From NCBI GenBank assembly GCA_022457155.1, contig JAJGOT010000037.1, forward strand, positions 955,501 through 1,019,500: 64,000 bases of DNA, read 5' to 3'. Positions 10,073 to 19,913 of the stretch are shown piece after piece. Below the pieces are notes generated by a model that saw only the letters and a list, made by a program, of their open reading frames with translations, did not search any database and was not told the origin of the DNA. The position numbers were made by a program, and so were the translations under genes. Within the stretch, counting starts at the first letter, position 1. Every line of letters begins with the position of its first letter. This DNA comes from Cladopsammia gracilis (Eukaryota > Cnidaria > Anthozoa > Scleractinia > Dendrophylliidae).

Positions 10073-11062
10073 AAAAATGGACTCAAAATGGACTCTAAAA
10101 CGATTTAAACAAAGTAACCGTAAACTCAAATTTTTATTTGCACAGAGAAAATGTTCAAAATTTGTCTTTTATTTACCATATACGCTAAGAAAACGACTTC
10201 CTTTTATACGATAGTCAGCTCGTATTTTGTTATTTACACGGTTACGATAACAAAAATCCATTGTTATACGCTAGTCAGTTAACCCCATTGAAAATCAACC
10301 AGAAGATAGTATTGCCAGACAATGTTTCACAATATCAAAAGAACTTGCCATCAAAAATCAGGTCTGTCTTGCGCAAAAAGTAAACAAGCTATGTGAAACG
10401 TACAATTTAAATACAGCAAATTTAACCAAAAATGACACTTCTGCATTTCTTTCTCAAATACGTCCATCTTTAAGCAAGAAAATTTCCGAACATCAATTAA
10501 ATTTGATTAAATGTAACAAAAAGCTTAAGTTTTACTCGCAATTCAGAACAGATTGCCACAAAGCTGATTTCTTGAAGACAATCAATAATCCCATCCATAA
10601 AAAGACCTATAATAAATTCCGACTTGGAAATCACCAATTACCGGTATTGATCGAGACTGGCAGACATACAATTCCTAAAACGCCAGAAAATCTCAGAATT
10701 TGTCCTTTCCGTCAATTAAATGAAGTTGAACATGAATTACACTTTATACTTTCTTGTCCACTTTACAATAATCTACGTTCCAAGTTTTTTGACGATATAA
10801 AGAAGAGATATCCCAATTTTAATAACTTAGATAATAATTCAAAAATCATATTTCTCTTTAATAATGTTGACCCTTTTATATGCCGACTTACGGCTGCTTA
10901 TGTTCATTTATGTATGGAATTAAGAAAATCTTTTGTAATTTGATGTAATACATACACACATTTATTTATTTCTCTTTTTATTTCTATTGTAATTTTATTA
11001 GGTAATACCATGTATTTATATGGGAATACTGAAATAAATAAATTGTTGTTGTTGTTGTTGCA
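10073..11062 (+). mobile_element. LINE 3' end, unit A copy
   Basis: A 5'-truncated non-LTR retrotransposon. It contains the ORF2 C-terminal frame (10275-10943), a 3' UTR and a simple (TTG)n tail at 11042-11060 just after an AATAAA motif. The unit B copy at 23506-24488 is almost identical and has a shorter TTG tail. The left limit is set by where both units share sequence and may not be the true element edge. Confidence 0.7.
10275..10943 (+). pseudogene. LINE ORF2 C-terminal fragment with CCHC-like zinc motif
   Basis: The frame is open from after TAG 10272-10274 to the TGA after 10943. It includes a C-terminal cysteine-histidine motif typical of LINE ORF2 ends: CPFRQLNEVEHELHFILSCP (the unit B copy has CPFCQ). 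In this copy the second cysteine is replaced by arginine (CGT for TGT), which would break the zinc ligand set. No reverse transcriptase core is present, so it is a dead 3' fragment. Confidence 0.7.
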
Positions 11063-11570
11063 TTGACACCCTCTTAAAGGCGCCGCGAGTTCAAGCTGTG
11101 TACAGCTTCTTGTACTTGTATGGAAAACAAGTACCATTGCACAGAGGAGGCGAGTTTTTATACAGAGACGGCTTTGTTTTTTACAGTGTGTAGCAGTGGC
11201 ACTAATGGGCCACCGTACCGTACTACCACCCCAGTTGTTGATAAATTCTCGGGAAAAAATGTTAAAAAAAAGTTGTTGATAAGCCTCGACAAGGAGGTCG
11301 CGGCCTCAAAATTCATTTCCGGTAGCTTTTCGTTGAAAACGATATAACAATTTAACAACTATTCCGGCGTTGAGAACAAAGGGAAGAACAAGGAAATTGA
11401 AAACTGCAGTTAGCAGGAGTTGTAGGTGGGTAGTCAGATTATTTGCATAGGTGACGACCGCCGTGAGAGAAAAAAATATAAAATGTAACGTACCTTTCCA
11501 CTCGACATATTTCAAAATTAAATGTCAATTTCGTGCAGGTTATCAAAATCACTTGTCCGCAAAGAGAACA

Positions 11571-11749
11571 TCCGCTAACACTAGCAATGAATTCCGCTAA
11601 TTGAACGCAAAACCGTGTCCAAGCAAGTTTATCCGCTAACACTAGCAATGAATTCCGCAAATTGAACGCAAAACCGTGCCCAAGCAAGCTTATCCGCTAA
11701 CACTAGCAATGAATTCCGCAAATAGAACGCAAAACCATGTCCAAGCATG
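11571..11749. repeat. 61 bp tandem repeat, about three units, unit A
   Basis: Units start TCCGCTAACACTAGCAATGA at 11571, 11632 and 11693 and end in CCAAGCAAG. Copies differ at a few positions. It lies about 0.45 kb upstream of the NLR deletion scar and, in unit B (24997-25180), about 0.55 kb upstream of the intact NLR start. Confidence 0.9.
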
Positions 11750-12215
11750 TCGCGACTTTTAAATCAGGATTAAAATGTTTACACAGTGAGCAAACTATCC
11801 AATCATTGGTACTGGAGGCTAGAATTCTCGGAAAGCCCTGAGATTTCTCAGAAAATTGGCTTGTTTTGGCTCAGTGAAACGTAACGTCATGGCCGGGGAC
11901 CCTTGCCGTATTCTACATTTCTCGGCGTCGGGAATGAAAATGGTTAGGAAAATCACCGATTTTGGTCTGAAAATGGCTAGGAAAAATACATACTTTGGTT
12001 TAAAATAAGTAAGAATTTCAATAGGCAGACCGCATACCCCTACCAAACGTTTCGAGGGAAGTACCCCCCACTCCCCGCCACCCCACAACCCCGAGACTAT
12101 GGCAATATAATAATGCTGCGCACTAAAAATAGATAGACCCGTGACTCAGACAAAGGTTGCTTCTTGTGGCAATGCGCCAGAGCATTCAATAGAGACAAGC
12201 ATTTACAGCTGTACA
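11750..12215. other. NLR 5' flank without its gene
   Basis: This aligns with 25215-25686, the sequence directly upstream of the intact NLR, up to ACAGCTGTACATC. At 12216 it switches to sequence normally found about 290 bp downstream of the NLR stop (TGCGCGCGTGACGAGGCTAA). Nothing coding is seen. If the flank holds the NLR promoter, this copy now drives no NLR. Confidence 0.8.
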
Positions 12216-12510
12216 TCTGCGCGCGTGACGAGGCTAAGCTGTGAACCAACACCATTGCAGGTTTGTCCTGATTAGTTCAGTGGTGGTCATTGATATGCGG
12301 TTTGGAAAGGAAAACCACAGATACTGCTAGAATGAGCACCTCAAACTAAACAGAACTCCCTACAATTCGATGAGAACTCATTGAGCTTCATTTATATTTT
12401 CGACTTTATCTTTGCAAGATGACTCTCGGGTTCAACTGTTCTACTAAACTTTAATCGATCTTTTAAGCAGTGTAGATGTTTTTCTTTCAGAACAATATCA
12501 CAATAAACGA

Positions 12511-12667
12511 CCTGGTCGCACTACAGTCAAAAACAAAAATTAGCCCGTGCAAAAACAGAGGAAAACAAAAGAAACTGCTCCGGTGGGACACGCTTTTTGT
12601 GGAATGTTTTTGTTTTTAAGTCATTTTGCACGGGGTAATTTTTGTTTTTGACTGTAGTGCGACCAGG
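12511..12667. mobile_element. 157 bp hairpin MITE, unit B copy
   Basis: Second copy of the element at 1359-1515, same ends (CCTGGTCGCACTACAGTCAA and complement), same length, few substitutions. Confidence 0.75.
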
Positions 12668-12716
12668 CCCTCAAATAGTTGGTGTGTAGTGAATAGAAAA
12701 TGAAATTACCTTATTA

Positions 12717-12857
12717 GAGTGATTTTACTTCATCTGTGAAACACTATCTAACAATTAGTGTGTGATAGTCCAAATTAAACAAAAGGAAACAATGGAATTA
12801 TAGTCTAATAGTGCGTACTATTCTACTAACTATTTCACAGATGAAGTAAAATCACTC
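12717..12857. mobile_element. 141 bp MITE with TA target duplication
   Basis: Ends are GAGTGATTTTACTTCATCTG and its complement, flanked by TA on both sides (12715-12716, 12858-12859). Unit A has the empty site at about 1557-1572 (CCTTATTATAGGAAA), which is exactly what removing the element and one TA would leave. TA duplication points to a Tc1/mariner-class MITE. It inserted after the units duplicated. Confidence 0.88.
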
Positions 12858-12887
12858 TATAGGAAATTAACGCTCCTGTAAATTAAA

Positions 12888-13123
12888 GCCCCGTCCACAC
12901 GTATCCGTTTTCGTTTGAAAACGCAAAAGTTTTTTTCCGTTTTCGCTTCCCGTCCACACGTATCCGATGAAAACGGTCACCGAAAACGGAAAGTTTTGAA
13001 AACGCTTTCCAAAGTGGAAACTTTTGAAAACGGTGTTTTCGCGTTCTCGCGTGGACACCTGAAAACGGAACTTTTCGAAAACTTTTGCGTTTTCAAACGA
13101 AAACGGATACGTGTGGACGGGGC
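12888..13123. mobile_element. MITE of the GTCCACACGTATCCG family, internally deleted
   Basis: Same ends and position as 1593-2278 but only 236 bp: about 450 bp of the interior found in unit A (about 1778-2240) is missing. The TIR is intact at both ends. Confidence 0.75.
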
Positions 13124-13589
13124 ATAAGGTTTTTGAAATTAACGCGACATAAATTAAAGCGAATTGGAGGGAACACTTCTTTCCAATAAAGGAAATTAAC
13201 GCGAGAGAGGGGGCAAATGTTCAAAATGAAGAAAATTAACGCGATCATTGATGTCTCTAAAGATATTTTGGCTGTAATACAAAATAACGGATGTCGAGAA
13301 TCGCTCTTCTGAAAGCAAGAATGAACTGGAAATATTGGCTTTTACATTGTATAAGATTTTTAGTTCCAGTTTTAGTTGGAGCGTTAATTTCCCATTATAA
13401 GGACCCCGGGTAAATGGCTAATTGGCTGGAAGTTAAAATACCACTGAATGCAGCAGCAAAAATGTGAAACCAGGTAGCTCGCGTGAGAATTGGTTTGTTT
13501 AATTTTTGTTTAAAATAGGAAATTGTGCAAGTTTTAAATAGTCGATATACCGTAGAGCTGGGTGACGGACAGTAACAGCTCCCGATATA

Positions 13590-14210
13590 TTTTTTTTTAT
13601 TTACTCCATTTATTGTTATTACAAACGTTTTATGAAGTTAGCAAGATAAGAAATAACAAAATGGAGATGGGCCGCAAGATATAGGTAAACTAATTATTGC
13701 CCTATATTAAACTAAATTACATTTTTTTAAGAAAAAGAGAACACACTACTAAGAAAGGAATAGAAACATAGAAGTAATATAGCTGTTACAAGATTGGTGA
13801 GGCAGTGATTAATACTGAGCAAAATAATATTGGTAAAGTGCTGTTTTAAATTGTTGTTTAGTTTGCTTTTTGCATATGGACATTGGGATATCATTCCAGT
13901 AATTATAATAGCATCCCGGCAATAATTGTTGGACAAAATTTTCTTATATTTATTCTGAAGGAACTAGGATTTAGATGTTGTAAGGATGTACTTCGAGTGG
14001 TGCAATTATGTTGCTCAGATACAAAGGATATAGTGAGATTAGACGGTTTGTTATCTACAATAAGATCATAAAATAGTTGGTAGGTATTTAATTTTACAAT
14101 GTGAGAAAGCTTAATAAGGCCAAGGTTTACATAATGGGGAGTAATATGATCACAAAGTGGTACTTTGTTCATGATTCTGAGAACCTTATTCTATTCTGAC
14201 AACCTTATTT
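13590..14210 (-). mobile_element. LINE ORF2 C-terminal fragment, unit B copy
   Basis: Counterpart of 2860-3480. The reading frame is broken near 13905-13925 by a small insertion (TAATTATAATAGC versus TAATAGC), splitting it into frames 13903-14172 and 13727-13936. It is therefore more decayed than the unit A copy. Confidence 0.65.
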
Positions 14211-14269
14211 TGTAGCTTCACTAGTTGTGATAACGGAGTAGCAGCTACTTTTCGGTAGCCTTAACTAGC

Positions 14270-15316
14270 TTTTACTTTTAGACAGCTCAAATTCGTGAAC
14301 AAGTCATTCTAAGAAACGTAGATGTCCCGCAAAATTGTAGGTTCTTACCAGTGCCCGATCCAAACTCCAACGCAAGAGGGGAGGGGTGGGGAGATTGAAT
14401 AAGGGAGGGGAAGTGAAAATATTAGGGACTGAATTTTTCAATGTTTGACTCTTTGAGCTTTTTGGCAAGATAAGTTGGTGGTGGGGAGGGGGGGGGGGGG
14501 GGGGGGGGGGGGTGGTGTGTAGACAAGTTCCCCCTGGCACCTAGATCCACCACTGCTTATTCAAAATACGAAAAGAAGTAATTATTATTCGACATAGCGT
14601 TCTAGAGTGCAAATACGCATCAAAACGAGTGCAAATCAGCACCTCAAAATAAGCAGAACTCTCTACAATTAAATGAAAACTTATTGAGCTTGATTTATAT
14701 TTTCGACTCAGTTTATCTTTGCAACTGATGACTCTCAAGTTCAACTGTTCTACTACTTTAAGCAGTGTAGATATTTTTCTTTCAAAGAGCAATATCACAA
14801 TAAATTAGTTGGTGTATAGTGAATAGAAAGTAGAATTAAATGGCTGGAAGTTAAAATACCATTGAATGTAGCAGCAAAAATGTGAAATCAGGTAGCTCGC
14901 GTGAGAATTGGTTTGTTTAATTTTTGTTTAAAATAGGAAACTAATTGTGCAAGTTATAAATAGTCGATATGCTATAGAGCCGGGTGACGGGCAGTAACGG
15001 CTCCCGTTATTTTCGGGTAGCAGCTACCTTTGGGTGGCCTTTACTAGCTTTTTCTTTCAGACAGCTAAAATTCGCGAACAAGTCATTCCAAGAAAGGTAG
15101 ATGACCGCAAAATTGGAGGTTATTACCAGTGTCCGATCCAAACTCCATCGCAAGGGGGGAGGGGGTGGGGAGAGTGGATAAGGGAGGGGGAAGTGAAAAT
15201 ATTAGGGACTGAATTTTTGAATGTTTGACCCTTTGGGCCTTTTTTTGGCAAGATAAGGCGGTGGGGACAAGCCACCCCCCCCCCCCCCCCCCCTGGCCCC
15301 TAGATCCGCCACTGCT
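14270..15316. repeat. Unit B copy of the duplicated poly-G block
   Basis: Aligns with 3540-4586, including both sub-copies ending CTAGATCCRCCACTGC. The G run at 14482-14512 and C run at 15276-15293 differ in length from unit A. No gene is seen. Confidence 0.6.
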
Positions 15317-15471
15317 TCAATTCAATTCAATTCAATTCAATTCAATTCAATTAACTTTATTTAAACACGGTAAAACGGCTCAGTAAAACTGTTTTTCAGA
15401 CGTGCCGTGCACTTAAATATAATCCTATCTAAATGATAACAAAAAATATATAATATATAAATATATAGTGG
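15317..15471 (-). mobile_element. Retroelement (TTGAA)n tail, unit B copy
   Basis: Same AT-rich sequence as 4587-4721 but with two more ATTCA pentamers. It ends at the uninterrupted target site (ATATAGTGGCAAAAACTG) occupied by the Penelope-like element in unit A. Confidence 0.5.
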
Positions 15472-15729
15472 CAAAAACTGTTTATAGTGGCAAAAACTGC
15501 TAATTCAAAATACGAAAGGAAGTGATTTTTATTCGACATGGCGTTCTAGAATGCAAATACGCGTCAAAACGAGTGCAAATCATGCACTTAGGACTGAGTG
15601 GGAGAGTCGGACGGGAAAATATTTGGCTCGAGGCCAGGATTGCGTAAGTGGGGCCGTACGGTCATATTGACACGTTATTACACTCTTCTGACTTAGTTTC
15701 AGGAGAAGATTACTGTCGTATAATAAACA

Positions 15730-15913
15730 ATATATTAAGCGAAATCGAGGACGATTTGTTCGTCTAGACGGATAAGTCGTCCAAAGTCCGACTTAAATTC
15801 ACACCAGACGAACAAATGGTTGTATCTCGGTCCCAGTACTCGCTAAGGGGAATGGAACTAGCAAAGGGAGTGATGGTTTATGGGAAAATCAAAATGGCGG
15901 ATAGAAAGCAAGG
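15730..15913. mobile_element. Left half of the GACGATTTGTTCGTCTAGAC TIR element
   Basis: Matches 6291-6456 and then stops where the Penelope-like element starts. The right half and about 3 kb beyond it in unit A (to about 9505), including the orphan cyclophilin exon, are absent from unit B. Confidence 0.6.
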
Positions 15914-15916
15914 TTG

Positions 15917-18228
15917 ATGAGAAATAGAACACAAACCGCGGTGATAAACATATTGAACTTATTCATTTTTGATAAAAACTTGACGTTTCGTATGCTACTA
16001 CATACATTTTCAAAAGTGACCGTTAGTGTTAAAAAGCGATACTAATATAGTAGTAAAAAGGGACTGGGACCGAGATTAAGTACAAAACTTAACAGTTGAT
16101 CTATAAAAAGAAATAGCTAATTAATAAAGCATCAGCTTCTCGCTACTGACGTTTGCATTAAGAGCTGGCTTTAGTTCTTGTATAAACAATGTTTCTTTGA
16201 TTTTACAGTGGAAATCAGTTTTACCCGACGCTAAGATATCAAAATAATCCCACTTGATGTTGTGTCCAGTGGTGTTAACATGGTCAGCAATGGCTGATGT
16301 GCGGTCATCCTTAGCGAGGGCCTTAAAATGCTCAGTTTTTCTATCATGAAGCCGTCGTTTAGTTTTACCAATGTAAAATTCTTCACAATCCCAACAACTG
16401 GCTTTGTAAATAACTTTAGACTGTTGAGAACGATTTAAGCGGTCCTTATACGGGAAGAAAGATTTGATGCGGCGAGTGTTTTGAAAAATAATTTTAAGGT
16501 TGACACAAGAGTAAAAATTGTATACACAAGATTTAAGACGTTTAGAGATTTGGTTGCTATGTAAACCTAAATAAGGTAGCAGGATAATAATATCTTTCTT
16601 AGGAACAGTGGAGACATGGTTGTTTGACTTGTTAATGTTTCTGTTTATAACATCATTAATGTGAAAGTTGATTATCCCTTGAGGGTAACCGTTCTGAAGA
16701 AGAAGCTTTCGAAGCTCATCAAGGGCAGATTTCAGCAACAATGAAGAGGAGCAAATCCTGTAGCAGCGATAAGTGAGGGTGCGGATGAGATTTATTTTGT
16801 ACTTGCGCGGGGTGAAGGAATCCCATTTGGTGTATAACCCCGTGAATGTTTTCTTCCGGTAGATGGAAGTCATGAAAGTGTTGTTTTGGCAGCGTTTAAC
16901 AAGGATGTCCAAAAACGGAATCGAGTTGTCTTGTTCATATTCAATGGTAAATTTGATACTGTTGTGACAATTATTCAAATACTGCAAGAATTTATCAGCA
17001 GTGTCTTTGCTGTCAAACATTGTAAAAGTGTCATCAACGTATCGATACCAGACTGATGGACAAACGTCACTGTTCATGACCCATCGTTCTTCAAAGTAAC
17101 ACATGAAAATGTTAGCCAACACTGGGCCTAACGGCGAACCCATCGCAACGCCATCAATTTGGTCGTAGTAATGGCCATCAAAAATAAAGTGGCTTTTCTT
17201 TGTGGCAAAATGTAATAATTTATGTAAAACAGTGCGAGGTAATGTCGGAGGATCAGGAAGAGAATACAATTTGTCAAGACAAATATCTATCGTTTCATCA
17301 AGTGGTACATTTGTAAAAAGAGAGCAAACATCCAAAGAACACATTTTTCCGTTGTTATGTTTATACTTTTTGGTCCAGTCTGCAAAACTAAACGAGTCCT
17401 TAACAGTGTGATTGTTGGTTGAAATAGGCTGAAGTAGACCAGCAAGATAAGAAGCGAGGTTGTAGTTGTATGTGTTAACGGATGAAACAATTGGACGGAA
17501 CGGACAACCAGCTTTATGAACCTTTGGAAGGCCATACAATACAGCAGGGGAAGATCCACAAGGTAAAATCATGCGGAAAGTTGCGTCATCAATAATTTTG
17601 TCATTCCTTAGCTTGCGGAGATACGTAGACAGACTTTCTTCTCTAGATTTAGTTGGATTGTGCCTTAATAGTTTAAATTTTGTTTCATCAGAAATCAACT
17701 GCTTCATTTTGTTGAGATAATCAAGTTTGCTCACAATGACAACGCCATTACCTTTGTCTGGTTTCGTAATGATGATACTGTCATCATTGCGTAAATCAGA
17801 TAAGGCTTTCCATTCATCTTTGCCAAGTATGTTCTTCTGCTTAGAGAAGTCATACGAGTAAATGTAGCCATAGGAGATATTCTTTAATTGACTTTTAAGC
17901 TGATCTTGTTTTTCGTTGGTTGAAGGAAGCTCGAGTTTAAGAAGGTCACGATAAAGCAGTTCAAAGGAGCATTTGACATCATATTTATCAACGCCTCGTA
18001 TGACTTCTGAAGCGCGTACGAGCAAGCATTTTCAAACCTGCTGTCAAAGCTTGCAGAGTCCGCCATCTTTGTTTATTTATGCAAATACTCCGCTAATTTA
18101 TGCCCGCAAATTTCGGCGGGTTAGTTTCTGATTGGTCAATTTAAACAATAACCAAACCCGTGCGCCCAGCCGTGAGGTGGAGAGAATCGCGGGCGCATCG
18201 AGACACCCACGGCTGGAGACTGAGCCTA
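15917..18228 (-). mobile_element. Near-full-length Penelope-like retroelement
   Basis: Contains one long ORF with reverse transcriptase followed by GIY-YIG endonuclease, the Penelope-like layout. Downstream in the sense direction is a short 3' region with a GAAACGTC-bearing hairpin (minus, 16022-15976) resembling a decayed hammerhead ribozyme. Upstream of the ORF is a 160 bp GC-richer segment. The right edge is where sequence shared with unit A resumes (AGCGAGATTCTGAGTG, 18229 versus 9506). Confidence 0.88.
16121..18025 (-). CDS. Penelope-like reverse transcriptase with GIY-YIG endonuclease
   Basis: 634 codons open from the TTG at 18025 to the TAA at 16121-16123. The reverse transcriptase domain spans roughly residues 80-400: ITKPDKGNGVV, LYGLPKVHK and RPIVSS motifs, CSLDVCSLFTNVP with the first catalytic Asp, GVAMGSPLGPVLANIF, and the YVDD catalytic box at about 329-332, then PFLDILV. 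The C-terminal GIY-YIG nuclease covers about 538-625 (VIYKASC, FYIGKTKRRLHDR, ETLFIQELKP). The protein would nick target DNA and copy the element RNA in the nucleus. The likely native start is ATG 18066 in another frame (MADSASFDSRFENACSYALQ), which implies a frameshift near 17985. Otherwise no stop is seen, so the copy is young. A 206-residue twin lies at 4932-5552. Confidence 0.9.
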   Translation of the reverse strand: MLVRASEVIRGVDKYDVKCSFELLYRDLLKLELPSTNEKQDQLKSQLKNISYGYIYSYDFSKQKNILGKDEWKALSDLRNDDSIIITKPDKGNGVVIVSKLDYLNKMKQLISDETKFKLLRHNPTKSREESLSTYLRKLRNDKIIDDATFRMILPCGSSPAVLYGLPKVHKAGCPFRPIVSSVNTYNYNLASYLAGLLQPISTNNHTVKDSFSFADWTKKYKHNNGKMCSLDVCSLFTNVPLDETIDICLDKLYSLPDPPTLPRTVLHKLLHFATKKSHFIFDGHYYDQIDGVAMGSPLGPVLANIFMCYFEERWVMNSDVCPSVWYRYVDDTFTMFDSKDTADKFLQYLNNCHNSIKFTIEYEQDNSIPFLDILVKRCQNNTFMTSIYRKKTFTGLYTKWDSFTPRKYKINLIRTLTYRCYRICSSSLLLKSALDELRKLLLQNGYPQGIINFHINDVINRNINKSNNHVSTVPKKDIIILLPYLGLHSNQISKRLKSCVYNFYSCVNLKIIFQNTRRIKSFFPYKDRLNRSQQSKVIYKASCWDCEEFYIGKTKRRLHDRKTEHFKALAKDDRTSAIADHVNTTGHNIKWDYFDILASGKTDFHCKIKETLFIQELKPALNANVSSEKLMLY

Positions 18229-18364
18229 AGCGAGATTCTGAGTGAATAAAAATCACATGCGCGCATTTTTCCATTGCTTAAACTCTATTTGTTGTAGACA
18301 GCAGCAAGCAGAATCGACAGAATCAAACATGAGTTACCGTCATGCAAGTGGTCTTAAGAGCCTC

Positions 18365-18544
18365 TTAGTGTGAGCCCAAAACATTGGTCACGTTTTTCAA
18401 CTCGAACGAGTTTATGCCGAGATCTTTAGCCTTCTGTCTTACTCCAAGTAATCCCTCCACGTGCAGCTTGAAGTTATTTAAGCTCTCAAGCCCATCTTTA
18501 AACGATATTCTCGAGCGAAAACGCTCGATAACTTCGCCGGGCAT
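18365..18544 (-). CDS. Unidentified 59-codon ORF, unit B copy
   Basis: Same ORF as 9718-9897, ATG at 18544 and TAA at 18365-18367. Both copies end in the same residues although the DNA differs right at the stop, because unit A has about 80 extra bases there (9639-9720). Function unknown; low confidence that it is translated. Confidence 0.25.
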   Translation of the reverse strand: MPGEVIERFRSRISFKDGLESLNNFKLHVEGLLGVRQKAKDLGINSFELKNVTNVLGSH

Positions 18545-18724
18545 TACGATAGAACGTGACCACAGCACGAATGGATGCCAATGTTGGCCGCGTTAAATTG
18601 GCAAGGTCGAAGATCGTGAGAGAGCCTGGAACTATTATATCAAGCCGCAGATACAGCGCAGGCTAAGGGTTTGTCACGAATATCAGTCACGCAGCAGACT
18701 AAAAACGACAACAAGGGTCAAAAA

Positions 18725-19913
18725 TAGGTACGCAATGCATACAGAAGCGACGACGAGTTTCAACTTGGTTGGTTTCAATTTGTCTGGGGTGCTCTGATAA
18801 AATCAGTGAATCACTCGATTTAAATGCGAAGTTCCACTAGAAAAGGGTCGGTGTGAAATGCAAATTTCGGCGACTTTCAGTCGGTGCATGCTGTTGACCA
18901 GAGCGTCCTATAAATGAAATTTGCTTAAAAATGCTCATTAAACCAGAATATTGCCCCAGCAAATAATATAATACCAGAAGCAGCCAAGGACTTGTGATAG
19001 AACTTTCATTGGTAAAATGACTTTTTTTCCAAATATTTTCAATTTTTGTACTTATGGTTGTAGGAATAACGCATGTTTGTCAGTTGTTGATTCTTTTGTG
19101 TTTGATTGAAAACCGAAGGTGAGATTGGCCAGGTCAGCCCTTTTTATACCAGAACTTCCTGTTGAAGACCGGTCCTGGCTGACACCGATACTCGTGATAT
19201 GCATGAGAAGATTTATTGCACAATAATTGTGGTTGCTGCATTGGTAATTGCAAATTTTATTTAAACCATGTTGCACAAACTCGTGTGCAAAATCAAAACA
19301 ATTCATCATTTTTCCTTCATAATTGTGATAAATATGGATTGGAATTTATTTTGTCATACTTAATTCTATGCTGATTGGGTTTAATATATGTCACACACCC
19401 GTCAAGAACAGGTAACATTTTCATTTTCAAATTATTTGAGATTAAAATTACATCTGAGTTTGTTTTACTTGTGTGCAATTCAATATTTGTACATTTTGCA
19501 AGTTACAATTGAAAATCAGTCCATTGTTATCCGGATAGCTGTTTCCCTGATTCCTTACAGCGTTACTATGAAGTGTTAATACAGGAAGCACAATTTGAAC
19601 TGTACAATGTACACGATTAAAACTGTTACAATTGCTAAATGACAACAACTGGAAATTGTTTCCATGTTTGTGCTTCACAAATTGAAGACTTCTTTCTTCT
19701 CTGAACATGTTTTCAGAGATTATTGGTAGTTTGACATTTTGTGGTTTCATTAATGCATGAACAGCAGGTCGCCAGTTTCTTCAGCACTTGAGACTTTTCG
19801 TCATTGTTACCAGCATTAGTTGATGTGCTAAATGTTTGCAGATGCATTGACTGGAGGTGATTGAGTACCTTTAAAAAGAAAATAAATGAATACCTTGAGA
19901 TTCAGTTCATTTT
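18725..19913. other. Anonymous sequence, no supported gene
   Basis: Only short open frames occur (minus 19052-19309, 19448-19750). None has a motif I recognise. A minus-strand stretch near 19880-19730 begins after a TTTTTAAAG acceptor-like site and reads as a plausible short exon, but the evidence is too weak to call it. Confidence 0.4.

Larger units (their letters stand above)
12709..13402. mobile_element. Outer TIR element, unit B copy with two nested insertions
   Basis: Counterpart of 1557-2680. Its left TIR has been split by a 141 bp element (12717-12857), and a shortened Harbinger-like MITE (12888-13123) sits inside. The right TIR ends at 13402 (GGAGCGTTAATTTCCCATTA and on). Confidence 0.65.

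Noticed and set aside
11571..11749. CRISPR-like array
   Set aside because: Units are contiguous 61 bp tandem copies with no distinct spacers, in an animal genome.
17202..17559. Plus and minus ORFs inside the Penelope-like gene
   Set aside because: Shadow frames of the reverse transcriptase coding region.
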